The notes: a model not told the origin generated them from the letters alone. Shown: positions 1-7,800, counted from the stretch's first letter. The stretch: DNA of 25,079 nt from Candidatus Yonathbacteria bacterium RIFCSPHIGHO2_01_FULL_51_10 (GCA_001823505.1 MHUS01000044.1:11424-36502), one strand, 5' to 3'. Numbers and translations: made by a program.

Positions 1-2
1 TC

Positions 3-698
3 AAGCGGTTCAATCGGTCGGGTAAAAGACCGCACAAAACATCATCTCGCGGCTTCACGCTGATAGAGGTCATGATTGTTCTGGTGATCATGCTCATCAT
101 TACGGCCACCGCTGTCTCGCAGTACTTGCCCTTCCAATCAAGGGTTGAGTATGAGAATACCGTCCTTGATATCGCGCTCAACATTCGACAGTTCCAAATA
201 TTCGGCGTGGGGACGAAACAAAGTCAGACTGGTGGCGCATTTTCCATGGGATACGGGCTCCATTTGCATGTAAACGGTGACGGGGCGAAACCCTACAAGA
301 TCGTTTTCTATGAGGATACAGACAATGACGGAAGTTACGATTCCGGAGATTCAGATGATATGGCATGTAAGGCCACCCCAACGGACGACACCTGCATCAA
401 GACGCTAACGTTTCCTAGCAATGAGATCACCAAGGCAAGCCTCACGAACAGCAGTGGCATTGTTACAACATTTTCCGTCACAAATCCCGGGATGATCGAC
501 ATAACCTTTAAGCGGCCATACCTTGACGCTGCTATTGTAGGAACGCTAGATTCCAGTGGGGTGTCAACGCAATATTACGGCGCGAGTCTGTGTCTCGATC
601 TTCCTGAGGGTGGGCAACAACTCAAGATCACGATATCGCGCACCGGGCAGTTGTCGGCGGTCCCGCAAACAAACACCACGAGTGCGGACTGCATATAA
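3..698 (+). CDS. Type IV pilin-like / pseudopilin protein, 5' partial
   Basis: The reading frame is open from the window edge, and codons before the first ATG (72) encode the prepilin peptidase site RGFTLIEV followed by a hydrophobic helix. The true start therefore lies upstream of the window, and starting at 72 would cut through the signal. After cleavage at G^F the helix (about residues 20-40 of the visible frame) would pack in a pilus or pseudopilus. The globular part has an Asp/Gly-rich loop (DTDNDGSYDSGDSD) that could bind calcium, and several Cys. It is first in a run of four pilin-like genes with 1-12 nt spacing, clearly one operon. In such clusters small pilins initiate or cap a type IV pilus used for adhesion or DNA uptake. 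The role in adhesion is inferred; the prepilin identity is visible. Exact family (GspH/FimT-like or other) cannot be settled. Confidence 0.85.
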   Translation, partial: KRFNRSGKRPHKTSSRGFTLIEVMIVLVIMLIITATAVSQYLPFQSRVEYENTVLDIALNIRQFQIFGVGTKQSQTGGAFSMGYGLHLHVNGDGAKPYKIVFYEDTDNDGSYDSGDSDDMACKATPTDDTCIKTLTFPSNEITKASLTNSSGIVTTFSVTNPGMIDITFKRPYLDAAIVGTLDSSGVSTQYYGASLCLDLPEGGQQLKITISRTGQLSAVPQTNTTSADCI

Positions 699-700
699 TC

Positions 701-1354
701 ATGATAGGTATGTACACACCATTAAAGATCCGACGAAGCAAAAATCATCAACGGGGGTTTACCCTGGTCGAGATGATCGTCTCTCTGGGTCTTTTTACGG
801 TGCTCGTGCTGAGTGTTACCGGGGCACTCTTGTCGATGCTCGATGCGAATCGCAAAGCGACCGCGATACGCGCTTCAATGGATGGCGTCAACTTTGCGCT
901 TGATGACATCAGCCGCAATGTTCGCACGGGGTGGAATTATACGTGTATCAGTACCGAGGACACGAATACCAGTACACTAATCGCTCCAACGACGATAACC
1001 GCTTGTAACACACTGGCTACGGGCGGGGGGATCAAAGTTGAGACAAGCGCAGGAACCATGGAGTACTATTTCAATCCACCTTCTGGCACGACATTTGGCG
1101 TCATCAACAAAGGTTTCAGAGACAACGATGGCACTGCTTCGTATGCTGCCGTTCGACTTACTCCAGAAGATGTCAACATCACAAGCGCAAGCTTTTATGT
1201 GATGGGGAATAATCTTGTTGGTGATGGTCTTGCCACTGATCAACCGCGCGTTTTTGTCTCCATAACCGGTACCTCCGGCGGGAAACAGCAACTCCAGTCT
1301 ACATTCCAGCTCCAGACACTCTCCGCGGCGCGCATCCCTGGGGGGCAGCCGTAA
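701..1354 (+). CDS. Prepilin-type protein (PulJ/GspJ-like minor pilin)
   Basis: A 217-residue protein with a short basic leader and the class III signal RGFTLVEM (about residues 18-25), followed by a hydrophobic helix of about 20 residues and a Ser/Thr-rich globular domain. E5 of the mature protein, needed for pilin assembly, is present. It begins 2 nt after the preceding stop, so it is translationally linked to it. An in-frame ATG nine nt later (710) is an alternative start; both lie before the signal. The position between two other minor pilins, and the phrase ALDDISRNVRTG after the helix, resemble PulJ-like minor pseudopilins. The family assignment is an inference from motif and gene order. 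Confidence 0.8.
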   Translation: MIGMYTPLKIRRSKNHQRGFTLVEMIVSLGLFTVLVLSVTGALLSMLDANRKATAIRASMDGVNFALDDISRNVRTGWNYTCISTEDTNTSTLIAPTTITACNTLATGGGIKVETSAGTMEYYFNPPSGTTFGVINKGFRDNDGTASYAAVRLTPEDVNITSASFYVMGNNLVGDGLATDQPRVFVSITGTSGGKQQLQSTFQLQTLSAARIPGGQP

Positions 1355-1366
1355 CCGAATATTCTC

Positions 1367-1978
1367 ATGACAAATCTTTTTTCCACAAAAAATTTCCATC
1401 GACATTCTCACGTTGGTCTCACCAGTGGCTTCACGCTCGTTGAAACGCTCATTGCGATCTCGATACTCACGATCGCGATCTTGGGACCGATGTCAATCGC
1501 GCAATCGGGTCTCCAGGCCGCGCGCTATGCAGAGAGTACCGCCACGGCGCAATTCCTCGCAAAGGAAGGTGTTGAGTATGTGAAGTCCAGGATCTATTCA
1601 AATATGAGTACTGGCAAGGCCGTTTTGGGAAGTGAATGGCTTAAGTTTGGAGGTGCGTCAACCGCGTGCATGAATGGAAATAATTCGTGTGTTGTTGATG
1701 CACGACCAAGCGCCGGGACTGATATAAAGTTAGAGCCACAATGCAAACAGGACGTCACCTCGAGTTTATGCCCAAATCTGTACCAGGATCCAGTCACTGG
1801 ATTTTATGGGCAGGATAGTTCAGGAACTATTACGCCGTATAAACGGTGGTTCACTGTTGATGACGACATTGACGGCCAAGCGACGATCTATGTCCAGGTT
1901 TATTGGGTAACCTCAGACGGGAGATCGCATACCTTTAATATTACCGATTCTGTTTTCTATTGGTATAATAAACCATAG
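1367..1978 (+). CDS. Prepilin-type protein (PilV/PulI-like minor pilin)
   Basis: A 203-residue protein with a leader of about 21 residues, the cleavage motif SGFTLVETLIAIS, a hydrophobic helix, and then QFLAKEGVEYVKS, a pattern common just after the N-terminal helix of PilV/PulI-type minor pilins. The C-terminal half is rich in Trp and Tyr and contains two Cys pairs that could form disulfides outside the cell. It lies 12 nt after the previous stop and 1 nt before the next start. Processing by a prepilin peptidase (not in this window) is expected from the family. Confidence 0.8.
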   Translation: MTNLFSTKNFHRHSHVGLTSGFTLVETLIAISILTIAILGPMSIAQSGLQAARYAESTATAQFLAKEGVEYVKSRIYSNMSTGKAVLGSEWLKFGGASTACMNGNNSCVVDARPSAGTDIKLEPQCKQDVTSSLCPNLYQDPVTGFYGQDSSGTITPYKRWFTVDDDIDGQATIYVQVYWVTSDGRSHTFNITDSVFYWYNKP

Positions 1979-1979
1979 T

Positions 1980-2528
1980 ATGCGCCCAATAGTATTTAGA
2001 GATAATAGATATGCACGACGCTCCAGCGGAATGGTGCTTATTTTGGCGATGGTCATCGCGGCGATTGTCCTCACCTTGGGGATCAACATGACCAATATCA
2101 CCTCAAAGGAGATCTACCTCGCTTCTTTCAGTGGTGGGTCGGAGACCGCGCTGTATGCGGCAGATGCCGCGCTTGAATGTGCAGAGTACTACAATGGCGG
2201 CGACCAAAAGGTTTTTGGAAGAACCGGCACACAGGATCTCGGGACAGTCGCCATTAATTGTTCAGGATATTCTATTGCTGGCACGGAACGCGTTAAGCCG
2301 GGTACTATGGACGACCCCGCCATAACGACGTTTTGGATTCCCCCTACATCTCCTCCCGGAGACCCAAGCACCGTTTCCACCCCATGCGCGTTTGTTTCGA
2401 TAACCAATACGACCGACGGCGCTGTTCTACGAGCAACCTATTCTGTTGACGGGTATAACACCTGCGACGCAAATAATCCTCGACGTGTCCAGCGATCACT
2501 GCAAGTGAACGCAACCCTTTCCTTGTAA
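1980..2528 (+). CDS. PilX-like pilus assembly protein
   Basis: A 182-residue protein with a basic N-terminus, the segment SSGMVLILAMVIAAIVLTL (a membrane helix without the GFTLxE site), and then ETALYAADAALECAEY, a signature of PilX-type proteins in CPR and proteobacterial pilus operons. The start codon shares bases with the region just after the preceding stop (1-nt gap), so translation is coupled. The remainder is extracellular with several Cys. It is the last gene of the pilin run; the next gene has its own promoter. Function is inferred from the family: a minor pilin helping assembly or aggregation. Confidence 0.75.
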   Translation: MRPIVFRDNRYARRSSGMVLILAMVIAAIVLTLGINMTNITSKEIYLASFSGGSETALYAADAALECAEYYNGGDQKVFGRTGTQDLGTVAINCSGYSIAGTERVKPGTMDDPAITTFWIPPTSPPGDPSTVSTPCAFVSITNTTDGAVLRATYSVDGYNTCDANNPRRVQRSLQVNATLSL

Positions 2529-2541
2529 GGGTTTTTGGGGG

Positions 2542-2547
2542 TATACT
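2542..2547 (+). promoter_or_regulatory. -10 box TATACT of ligA
   Basis: TATACT ends 7 nt before the ligA ATG (2555), which puts the transcription start at or next to the start codon, so the mRNA would be leaderless. No convincing -35 or Shine-Dalgarno sequence is present. The same spacing recurs before the genes at 9331 and 12543. Confidence 0.6.
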
Positions 2548-2554
2548 GTACCTC

Positions 2555-4591
2555 ATGCAGGAATCTCCATTTGTTATCCCCGCGACCAAACAGGCCGCCT
2601 CAAGCCGTATACAGCAGCTCAAAAAGGCGATCGAATACCATCGTCATCGGTATCATGTTGCCGATGCTCCAGAGATAAGTGACGAGGCGTATGACGCGCT
2701 CATGGAGGAGCTGCGTCTGATAGAAGAAAAGTTCCCAGTGTTGCGGACATCGGATAGCCCGACGGGCCGGGTGGGAGGTGAGCCGCTTGAAGCATTTAAA
2801 AAAGTAACGCACGCGGTCAAGCAATGGTCATTTGATAATGTGTTCAGTCACGAGGAACTGGTGGCATGGAGCGAGCGGGTGAAGCGCTTTGCCGCCGAGG
2901 ACAAAAAACTTTCACACGAGCCGATCGAATATTGCACTGAGCTTAAGATCGATGGGCTCAAGATCATCCTTACTTACAAAAAAGGGGTGTTCGTGGGCGG
3001 AGCAACACGCGGGAATGGCATCGTCGGCGAGGACATCACGCACAACCTCAAAACAATTAAAAGCATTCCGCTTTCTTTGCCACAGAAGATCGACCTCATT
3101 GTCGTGGGTGAGGCATGGATGAACAAAGGTGAGCTCGAGCGGATCAACCACGAGCGGGAAAAGAACAGCGAACCCGTTTTCGCGAACACCCGCAACGCAG
3201 CAGCAGGATCGCTTCGCCAGCTTGATTCGCGCGTCACGGCATCACGCCGGCTTGATGCATTTGTCTATGATATTGATATGGTCGCAGGGGCACCGGTGCC
3301 GGAGACGCAAGAAGAAGAGCTCAAATTCCTCAAAGAGCTTGGGTTCAAGGTCAACTCGCATTACGCAGTGAACAAAGATCTGGCGGGCATCGAGCGTTTT
3401 TATCAAACATGGGTAGAGAAGAAAGATAGAGAGCCGTACGGCATCGATGGGGTGGTGCTCAAGGTAAATTCATGCAAGATCCAAGCATCGCTCGGGCATA
3501 CCGGCAAGGCGCCGCGGTGGGGTGTGGCATATAAATTCCCGGCGGAGCAGGTGACCACGGTTCTTGAAGATATTGTGCTGCAGGTTGGCCGGACGGGAGT
3601 GCTCACGCCGGTGGCGCACCTGCGGCCGGTGCGTGTCGCGGGGTCGGTGGTCTCTCGCGCGACGCTTCACAATGAGGACGAGATCGAGCGGCTCGACGTG
3701 CGCATCGGTGATACTGTCATTCTGCAAAAAGCCGGGGACGTGATCCCGGATATTGTCGGCGTGGTGAAAGAAATGCGAACCGGCAAAGAAAAGAAATTTG
3801 TATTTCCCCAATATGTCGAAGACTGCGGCGGCCCTATCGAGCGCATCCCCGGGCAGGCGGCCTATCGATGCGTTAACAAAAATTCATTCGCACAAAAACG
3901 TCGCAAGTTCTATCACTTCGTTTCCAAGCATGCATTTGATATGGAGGGGTGCGGGCCCAAAGTCGTGGATGCGCTGCTCTATGCCGGCCTCATCACGAAT
4001 TATGATGACATCTTTACCCTCACGCGCGGCGACCTCCTCACACTCCCGCGATTCGCGGAGAAGTCCGTGGATAATCTGCTTGAGTCGGTGAACACCGCGC
4101 GCAGGGTGGAGCTTCCGCGGTTCCTCGTAGCACTCTCGATCGAGCACTTGGGGGAGGAGACCGCGTATGACATCGCGACGCATTTCGGCGACATCAAGCG
4201 CATTGAGGGCGCTTCACGAGAAGAGCTCACGCAGATTGACGGGGTCGGTGAGATCGTCGCGGACTCGGTATACCGATGGTTCCGTACTCCGGAGCACAAG
4301 AGCCTCCTCAAGCGACTCCTCAAACAGGTAACGATCGTTGCCGTAAAAAGGACGAACGCCGTAACGCCATTCTCGGGGAAGACGGTGGTCTTGACCGGGA
4401 CGCTCGCGACCATCGGGCGCGATGAAGCGAAGGAGATCATCCGACGCATGGGCGGTAGCGTGGCAAGCTCGGTTTCAAAGGACACGGACTATGTGGTGGC
4501 TGGAGAAAAACCGGGGTCAAAATATGACAAAGCGCTGACGCTCGGAGTCACTATTCTCACCGAAGACGAGTTTCTCAAAATCACCTCATAA
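2555..4591 (+). CDS. ligA: NAD-dependent DNA ligase LigA
   Basis: Seals nicks in DNA during replication and repair using NAD+. The 678-residue length is normal. In order: the Ia domain with HRYHVADAPEISDEAYD (about 31-47), the adenylation domain with nucleophile K131 in the KIDG motif, and GVVLKVN further on; the OB fold; the zinc-finger region; helix-hairpin-helix repeats (about 450-590); and a C-terminal BRCT domain (about 600-678, GKTVVLTGTL...). The zinc finger is eroded: of the four usual Cys only C424 and C439 remain, the first replaced in YVED-C and the fourth replaced by S444 in NSFAQ. The rest of the fold is intact, so the enzyme is probably active without a structural zinc. The gene has its own -10 box and no visible terminator before it. 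Confidence 0.97.
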   Translation: MQESPFVIPATKQAASSRIQQLKKAIEYHRHRYHVADAPEISDEAYDALMEELRLIEEKFPVLRTSDSPTGRVGGEPLEAFKKVTHAVKQWSFDNVFSHEELVAWSERVKRFAAEDKKLSHEPIEYCTELKIDGLKIILTYKKGVFVGGATRGNGIVGEDITHNLKTIKSIPLSLPQKIDLIVVGEAWMNKGELERINHEREKNSEPVFANTRNAAAGSLRQLDSRVTASRRLDAFVYDIDMVAGAPVPETQEEELKFLKELGFKVNSHYAVNKDLAGIERFYQTWVEKKDREPYGIDGVVLKVNSCKIQASLGHTGKAPRWGVAYKFPAEQVTTVLEDIVLQVGRTGVLTPVAHLRPVRVAGSVVSRATLHNEDEIERLDVRIGDTVILQKAGDVIPDIVGVVKEMRTGKEKKFVFPQYVEDCGGPIERIPGQAAYRCVNKNSFAQKRRKFYHFVSKHAFDMEGCGPKVVDALLYAGLITNYDDIFTLTRGDLLTLPRFAEKSVDNLLESVNTARRVELPRFLVALSIEHLGEETAYDIATHFGDIKRIEGASREELTQIDGVGEIVADSVYRWFRTPEHKSLLKRLLKQVTIVAVKRTNAVTPFSGKTVVLTGTLATIGRDEAKEIIRRMGGSVASSVSKDTDYVVAGEKPGSKYDKALTLGVTILTEDEFLKITS

Positions 4592-4605
4592 TGCTATGAT
4601 GCCTG

Positions 4606-4779
4606 AGAACCTGTCTCAAAAATAAACATGAACACATTTCGCTTCTGCGACCCCCAAAATCCTGCTACGAACCTTCAAATCGCGCGTCAGCGTGCCTCCA
4701 GCACGCATCCTTTCGATTCTCGGATTCTCGCAACGGATTTTGGGGGTCTCGATACGCGATTATTTTTGAGACAGGTTCT
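4606..4779. mobile_element. MITE-like palindromic element with 20-bp inverted ends
   Basis: The ends AGAACCTGTCTCAAAAATAA (4606-4625) and its exact reverse complement (4760-4779) bound a 174-bp non-coding segment. Inside it are a second perfect 14-bp inverted pair (4649-4662 with 4735-4748) and a perfect 6-bp hairpin at the centre (4690-4695 with 4701-4706), so the whole element can fold into one long arm. No target-site duplication is evident. It sits between a possible -10 box (TATGAT, 4595-4600) and the gatC ATG (4783), so it either lengthens the gatC leader or replaces its promoter. The ends look like those of a DDE-type insertion sequence, but no transposase is present. Confidence 0.7.
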
Positions 4780-4782
4780 ATC

Positions 4783-5064
4783 ATGATCAAGAAGGAAGAC
4801 ATGGAAAAACTGGCGCAATTATCCCGCGTCGCGGTATCAAGTGAGGAGCTTGAAGTCCTGAAGAATGACCTCGAGAGCATCCTTGGATATGTTTCCGAGA
4901 TACAGTCCGTTTCCGAGGAGGCGCCGGAGCGCACCGCGGGAAGCTTGCGCAATGTGATGCGTGATGATGCGAACGCGCATGAGAGTGGCACCTTCACCAA
5001 AAAGATCTTGGGTGCCGCACCCCGCACCGACGGCGACTACATTAAGGTGAAACAGGTACTTTAA
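4783..5064 (+). CDS. gatC: Asp/Glu-tRNA amidotransferase subunit C
   Basis: A 93-residue GatC, the small subunit that holds GatA and GatB together in the GatCAB complex converting Glu-tRNA(Gln) or Asp-tRNA(Asn) to the amidated form. The helical N-terminus (EDMEKLAQLSRVAVSSEELE...LESILGYVSEIQ) and the C-terminal belt ending near YIKVKQVL are typical. Its start lies 3 nt after a palindromic element, and 8 nt separate its stop from gatA. No gatB is visible here. The window also has a tRNA-Gln gene, whose charging probably depends on this route. Confidence 0.92.
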   Translation: MIKKEDMEKLAQLSRVAVSSEELEVLKNDLESILGYVSEIQSVSEEAPERTAGSLRNVMRDDANAHESGTFTKKILGAAPRTDGDYIKVKQVL

Positions 5065-5072
5065 ATTTTACG

Positions 5073-6530
5073 ATGGCAAACGACCTCACGAAACTCACGA
5101 TCGCCGAAGCAAGCGAACTCCTCAATGATGGGGAGATTTCCTCGCGTGAACTCACGGAAGCGGTGCTTGCAAGTGCCACACATCAGAATGGTGACCTCAA
5201 CGCGTACTTGGAAATATTTGACGATGCCCTGGCGTCCGCCGATGAAGCCGACGCTCGGCGTAGAGCGGGAGAGAGAGCGCCACTCTTGGGGATCCCTCTC
5301 GCGATCAAAGACAACATTCTCATCGAGGGGAAGCGTGCAACTTCTGCGTCAAAGATCCTTGAGAATTACATCGCGACCTATGACGCAACGGCAATACAGA
5401 AGCTCAAGGCCGCCGGTGCGGTATTTATAGGACGAACAAATATGGATGAATTCGCCATGGGGGGGTCGACGGAAAACTCCGCATTTGGGACCACGAAAAA
5501 CCCGCATGACACGACCCGTGTCCCGGGGGGCTCATCGGGCGGTTCTGCGGCGGCTGTCGCGGCACACATGGCGCTCGGCGCGCTTGGATCCGACACGGGA
5601 GGGTCTATCCGCCAGCCGGCATCATTCTGCGGCGTGGTGGGGCTCAAGCCGACCTATGGGGCCATCTCGCGCTCCGGGCTTATGGCCATGGCCTCCTCGC
5701 TTGACCAGATCGGGCCGTTTACTCGGACGGTCGCTGATGCAGAGATCTTGTTCAACGTACTGAAGGGGAATGACCCACTCGACAGCACCTCGGCACCTGA
5801 TTCGGTATGGAGCGACAAGAAGATCGAAAAGAAAAAACTGCGTATCGGGGTCCCTGAGGACTTCGCCTTTGGGAAGGGCGTTGATAAGGATGTTGTGGAG
5901 AATTTTAAGAAAAGCATGGAGGCACTTGCCCAAGAGGGACATGAGATCGTGCCGATCAAACTTGCGCACATTACCCATTCGCTTGCGGTGTATTACATCC
6001 TTATGCCTGCCGAGGCATCGACAAATCTCGCGCGCTTTGACGGCGTACGTTTCGGCGCACTGAAAGAAGGTGCCACGCTTTTTGATGATTACGCACAGAC
6101 GCGCGGCGCGGGATTTGGTCGTGAGGTGCGCCGTCGAATTATGTTGGGAGCATACGTGCTTTCCTCCGGATACTACGATGCGTATTACCACAAGGCGACA
6201 TCCGTGCGAGCACTCATTGAAGAGGATTTCAAACAGGCATTTGACCTATCGGCCGACGGAGTTGACATCATTGCAACGCCAACTTCGCCCACGCCGGCAT
6301 TTAAGATCGGGGAGAAGTCTGCCGACCCGCTCCAAATGTATTTGGCGGATATCTTTACCGTGCCGGCAAACCTTGCCGGGATCCCCGGGATCTCCGTCCC
6401 GTCAGGTACGGCACAGCGGGACGGCAGAGATCTTCCTTTGGGCATCCAGTTCCTTGCGCCGCATTTTCGTGAGGATCTGCTCTTTGTCGCGGGACGGAGT
6501 TTGGAGTCTGTGGCAGGACGGAACGCCTAG
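5073..6530 (+). CDS. gatA: Glutamyl-tRNA(Gln) amidotransferase subunit A
   Basis: The glutaminase/amidase subunit of GatCAB; it releases ammonia from Gln for transfer to the tRNA-bound acyl group. At 485 residues it has the usual length. The amidase-signature triad is visible at the positions known from other GatA proteins: K79 (AIKDNIL), cis-S154 (PGGSSGGSAAAVAAH) and nucleophile S178 (DTGGSIRQPASF). The C-terminal segment LAGIPGISVPSG is also typical. It follows gatC by 8 nt in one transcription unit. No frameshift or missing catalytic residue. Confidence 0.97.
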   Translation: MANDLTKLTIAEASELLNDGEISSRELTEAVLASATHQNGDLNAYLEIFDDALASADEADARRRAGERAPLLGIPLAIKDNILIEGKRATSASKILENYIATYDATAIQKLKAAGAVFIGRTNMDEFAMGGSTENSAFGTTKNPHDTTRVPGGSSGGSAAAVAAHMALGALGSDTGGSIRQPASFCGVVGLKPTYGAISRSGLMAMASSLDQIGPFTRTVADAEILFNVLKGNDPLDSTSAPDSVWSDKKIEKKKLRIGVPEDFAFGKGVDKDVVENFKKSMEALAQEGHEIVPIKLAHITHSLAVYYILMPAEASTNLARFDGVRFGALKEGATLFDDYAQTRGAGFGREVRRRIMLGAYVLSSGYYDAYYHKATSVRALIEEDFKQAFDLSADGVDIIATPTSPTPAFKIGEKSADPLQMYLADIFTVPANLAGIPGISVPSGTAQRDGRDLPLGIQFLAPHFREDLLFVAGRSLESVAGRNA

Positions 6531-6559
6531 CGTCTTTCTCATGGCATGCGCGCTTAAGG

Positions 6560-6565
6560 TATACT
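6560..6565 (+). promoter_or_regulatory. -10 box TATACT
   Basis: TATACT ends 11 nt before the ATG at 6577, so the leader would be only a few nt. No clear -35. It marks a new transcription unit after gatA. Confidence 0.5.
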
Positions 6566-6576
6566 GATACCTATCT

Positions 6577-7173
6577 ATGAATCTAAAAGGACTACAATTT
6601 ATTGAGATCGTGGCGGTCGTTATCGTTCTTGCCGCTATTGGCAGCGGGATATGGCATACGTATGGCAACGAACTGACCTCATTTGCCTCGGCGCCTCTTT
6701 CGTTCGGTTCATTTGCAGCAACCCTCGAGGTGATTTCCGCGATGCTCATTGCCGTGTTTATTTTTGTGATGGTCTACAGTTATATGAGGTTTCGCACGAT
6801 ACGGCATCATGAGCACCACCACTTCAAGCCGATTAAGACCGAATCGAAACAGGCGGATGTACGGCGTGTTCAGTGGGAAGTTATTTTGGGGCATGCCAAC
6901 AGTGAGAATCACGCCGAGTGGCGTCTGGCGATCATGGAAGCCGACAAGATGCTTGAAGACGTGCTTGATGAGCGAGGGTATCTTGGTGAGACGATCGGGG
7001 AGAAACTCAAGGCGGCTCAGGGAAGGTTCGGTACACTCTCGCTTGCATGGGAGGCGCACAAGGTCCGCAACCAGATCGCGCACGAACAGCAGTTTGATCT
7101 TACCAAGCGTATGACGCACACGGCGCTTGCGCAATACCGCGCAGTCTTCGAAGAGCTGGGGATCATCGGATAA
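6577..7173 (+). CDS. Membrane protein with HEPN-like cytoplasmic domain
   Basis: A 198-residue protein. Two membrane helices (about 8-27 and 49-70) are joined by a short outside loop, followed by a basic, His-rich stretch (RHHEHHHF) and a helical cytoplasmic domain (about 95-198). The end of that domain has R164-NQIA-H169, which fits the R-x4-6-H motif of HEPN domains, many of which are RNases or nucleic-acid-binding partners. Similar two-helix proteins appear to be widespread in CPR genomes, but I do not recall a characterised member. It has its own -10 box and is followed by the tRNA block. HEPN membership is inferred from one motif and the helical pattern; it could be an unrelated structural domain. 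Confidence 0.7.
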   Translation: MNLKGLQFIEIVAVVIVLAAIGSGIWHTYGNELTSFASAPLSFGSFAATLEVISAMLIAVFIFVMVYSYMRFRTIRHHEHHHFKPIKTESKQADVRRVQWEVILGHANSENHAEWRLAIMEADKMLEDVLDERGYLGETIGEKLKAAQGRFGTLSLAWEAHKVRNQIAHEQQFDLTKRMTHTALAQYRAVFEELGIIG

Positions 7174-7176
7174 TTC

Positions 7177-7204
7177 TTGCTCTTTTTCTAATGCGTGGTA
7201 TACT
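7177..7204 (+). promoter_or_regulatory. Promoter of the tRNA-fMet unit
   Basis: TTGCTC (7177-7182), a 16-bp spacer and extended -10 TGGTATACT (-10 at 7199-7204). Transcription would start about 40 nt before the tRNA 5' end, giving a leader removed by RNase P. Confidence 0.5.
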
Positions 7205-7252
7205 TGTGGCTTCACGCATTCGAAAGAGTCGCGTTGAAACGAAAGCAGATAT

Positions 7253-7567
7253 AGCGGGGTAGAGGAGAGGTACCTCGGGAGGCTCAAAATGGGCTCATTT
7301 GGCAGAAATGCCTCATTGATATCTCGTCAAATTCGGTGAAGCCTTTGCGTTTTGCATGGTAACGCCGAGCCAAGCCGAGCACTAAAATTAGTACTCGGAA
7401 GGTGTAGAGACTAGACGGCGAGCACCCTACTTTTAAAAGAGGGTGAAGGCATAGTCCAGACCACAAAAGGAATTTCTTGCTGAATGTCTTTAGTAAGAAA
7501 TGAATGCAGTGAAAACTGTAGCGGTAAGCATAACCTCCAGACGCCGGTTCGATTCCGGCCCCCGCAA
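7253..7567 (+). tRNA. Initiator tRNA-fMet (CAU), split by a group I intron
   Basis: Exons 7253-7284 and 7529-7567. The joined molecule folds as a full cloverleaf: acceptor AGCGGGG with CCCCGCA, D stem GAGG/CCTC, anticodon stem GGAGG/CCTCC with loop CTCATAA, T arm GCCGG-TTCGATT-CCGGC, discriminator A7567. It resembles bacterial initiator tRNA: the 1-72 pair is a mismatch (A.A here instead of the common C.A). The anticodon stem has A29-U41 instead of three consecutive G-C pairs, a variant. No CCA is encoded. The anticodon bases are 7529-7531, at the beginning of exon 2. Confidence 0.9.
7285..7528 (+). ncRNA. Group I intron in tRNA-fMet
   Basis: A 244-nt self-splicing intron between U7284 and the anticodon. 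Typical features: last exon base U paired to a G in an internal guide (exon GGCU with GGCT 7292-7295), terminal G7528, and the conserved P7/R strand GTAGAGACTAGA (7404-7415) with its partner ATAGTCC (7451-7457). It has no ORF. The core resembles the small bacterial tRNA introns (IC3-like), an assignment made from motifs only. Confidence 0.9.
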
Positions 7568-7763
7568 CAAGCATATAAAAATGCCCCTCTCAGGGGGTAT
7601 TTTTATATGCTTTGGCTGCGGAGGGCAGAGAGCAAACTGCTTTGCTCTCGTTGGGATCGAACAGCCGGAGCTATGTCGCTTTGCGACGGGCGAGGCCGGG
7701 GAGGAAGTCGTTATGAGCGAAGCGAATTACGAACTTGACCCTCGATTCCGGCCCCCGCAACAA
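7550..7763 (+). repeat. tRNA-3'-end duplication element after tRNA-fMet
   Basis: The last 18 bases of tRNA-fMet plus three following bases (7550-7570) are repeated exactly at 7743-7763, 193 bp later. Between them are a terminator-like hairpin (7571-7610) and a GC-rich part containing a 9-bp hairpin (GAGAGCAAA 7628-7636, loop CTGC, TTTGCTCTC 7641-7649), GGGATCGAACAGCCGGAG at 7653-7670, and a 5-bp hairpin (GTCGC-TTT-GCGAC, 7675-7687). Duplication starting inside the T loop is what site-specific integration at a tRNA 3' end leaves behind, but no integrase fits in this space. Related elements follow tRNA-Thr(CGU) and end the tRNA-Gln island. Confidence 0.7.
7571..7610 (+). terminator. Long hairpin after tRNA-fMet
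   Basis: GCATATAAAAAT pairs with ATTTTTATATGC around an inner GCCCC/GGGGG hairpin. A strong stem but no free T-run beyond it; it may act as a terminator or as a processing structure. Confidence 0.55.
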
Positions 7764-7768
7764 TCAAG

Positions 7769-7800
7769 AACGCAAAACCGCCGTATGGCGGTTTTGCGTT
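7769..7800 (+). terminator. Hairpin after the second tRNA-fMet 3'-end copy
   Basis: CGCAAAACCGCC (7771-7782) pairs with GGCGGTTTTGCG (7787-7798) around GTAT, with flanking AA/TT. It contains TTTT within the stem, and no long T-tail follows. Its place after the second copy suggests it was the original tRNA terminator before the element inserted. Confidence 0.6.

Noticed and set aside
5608..5621. TCCGCCAGCCGGCA in gatA, similar to the 16-bp palindrome
   Set aside because: It encodes the conserved amidase motif SIRQPAS around the catalytic Ser and is not a full palindrome; similarity is coincidental.
7284..7574. Minus-strand ORF beginning MLVAGAGIEPASGG
   Set aside because: It is the antisense of tRNA-fMet and its intron; GAGIEPA-like starts are a well-known product of reading tRNA T arms backwards.
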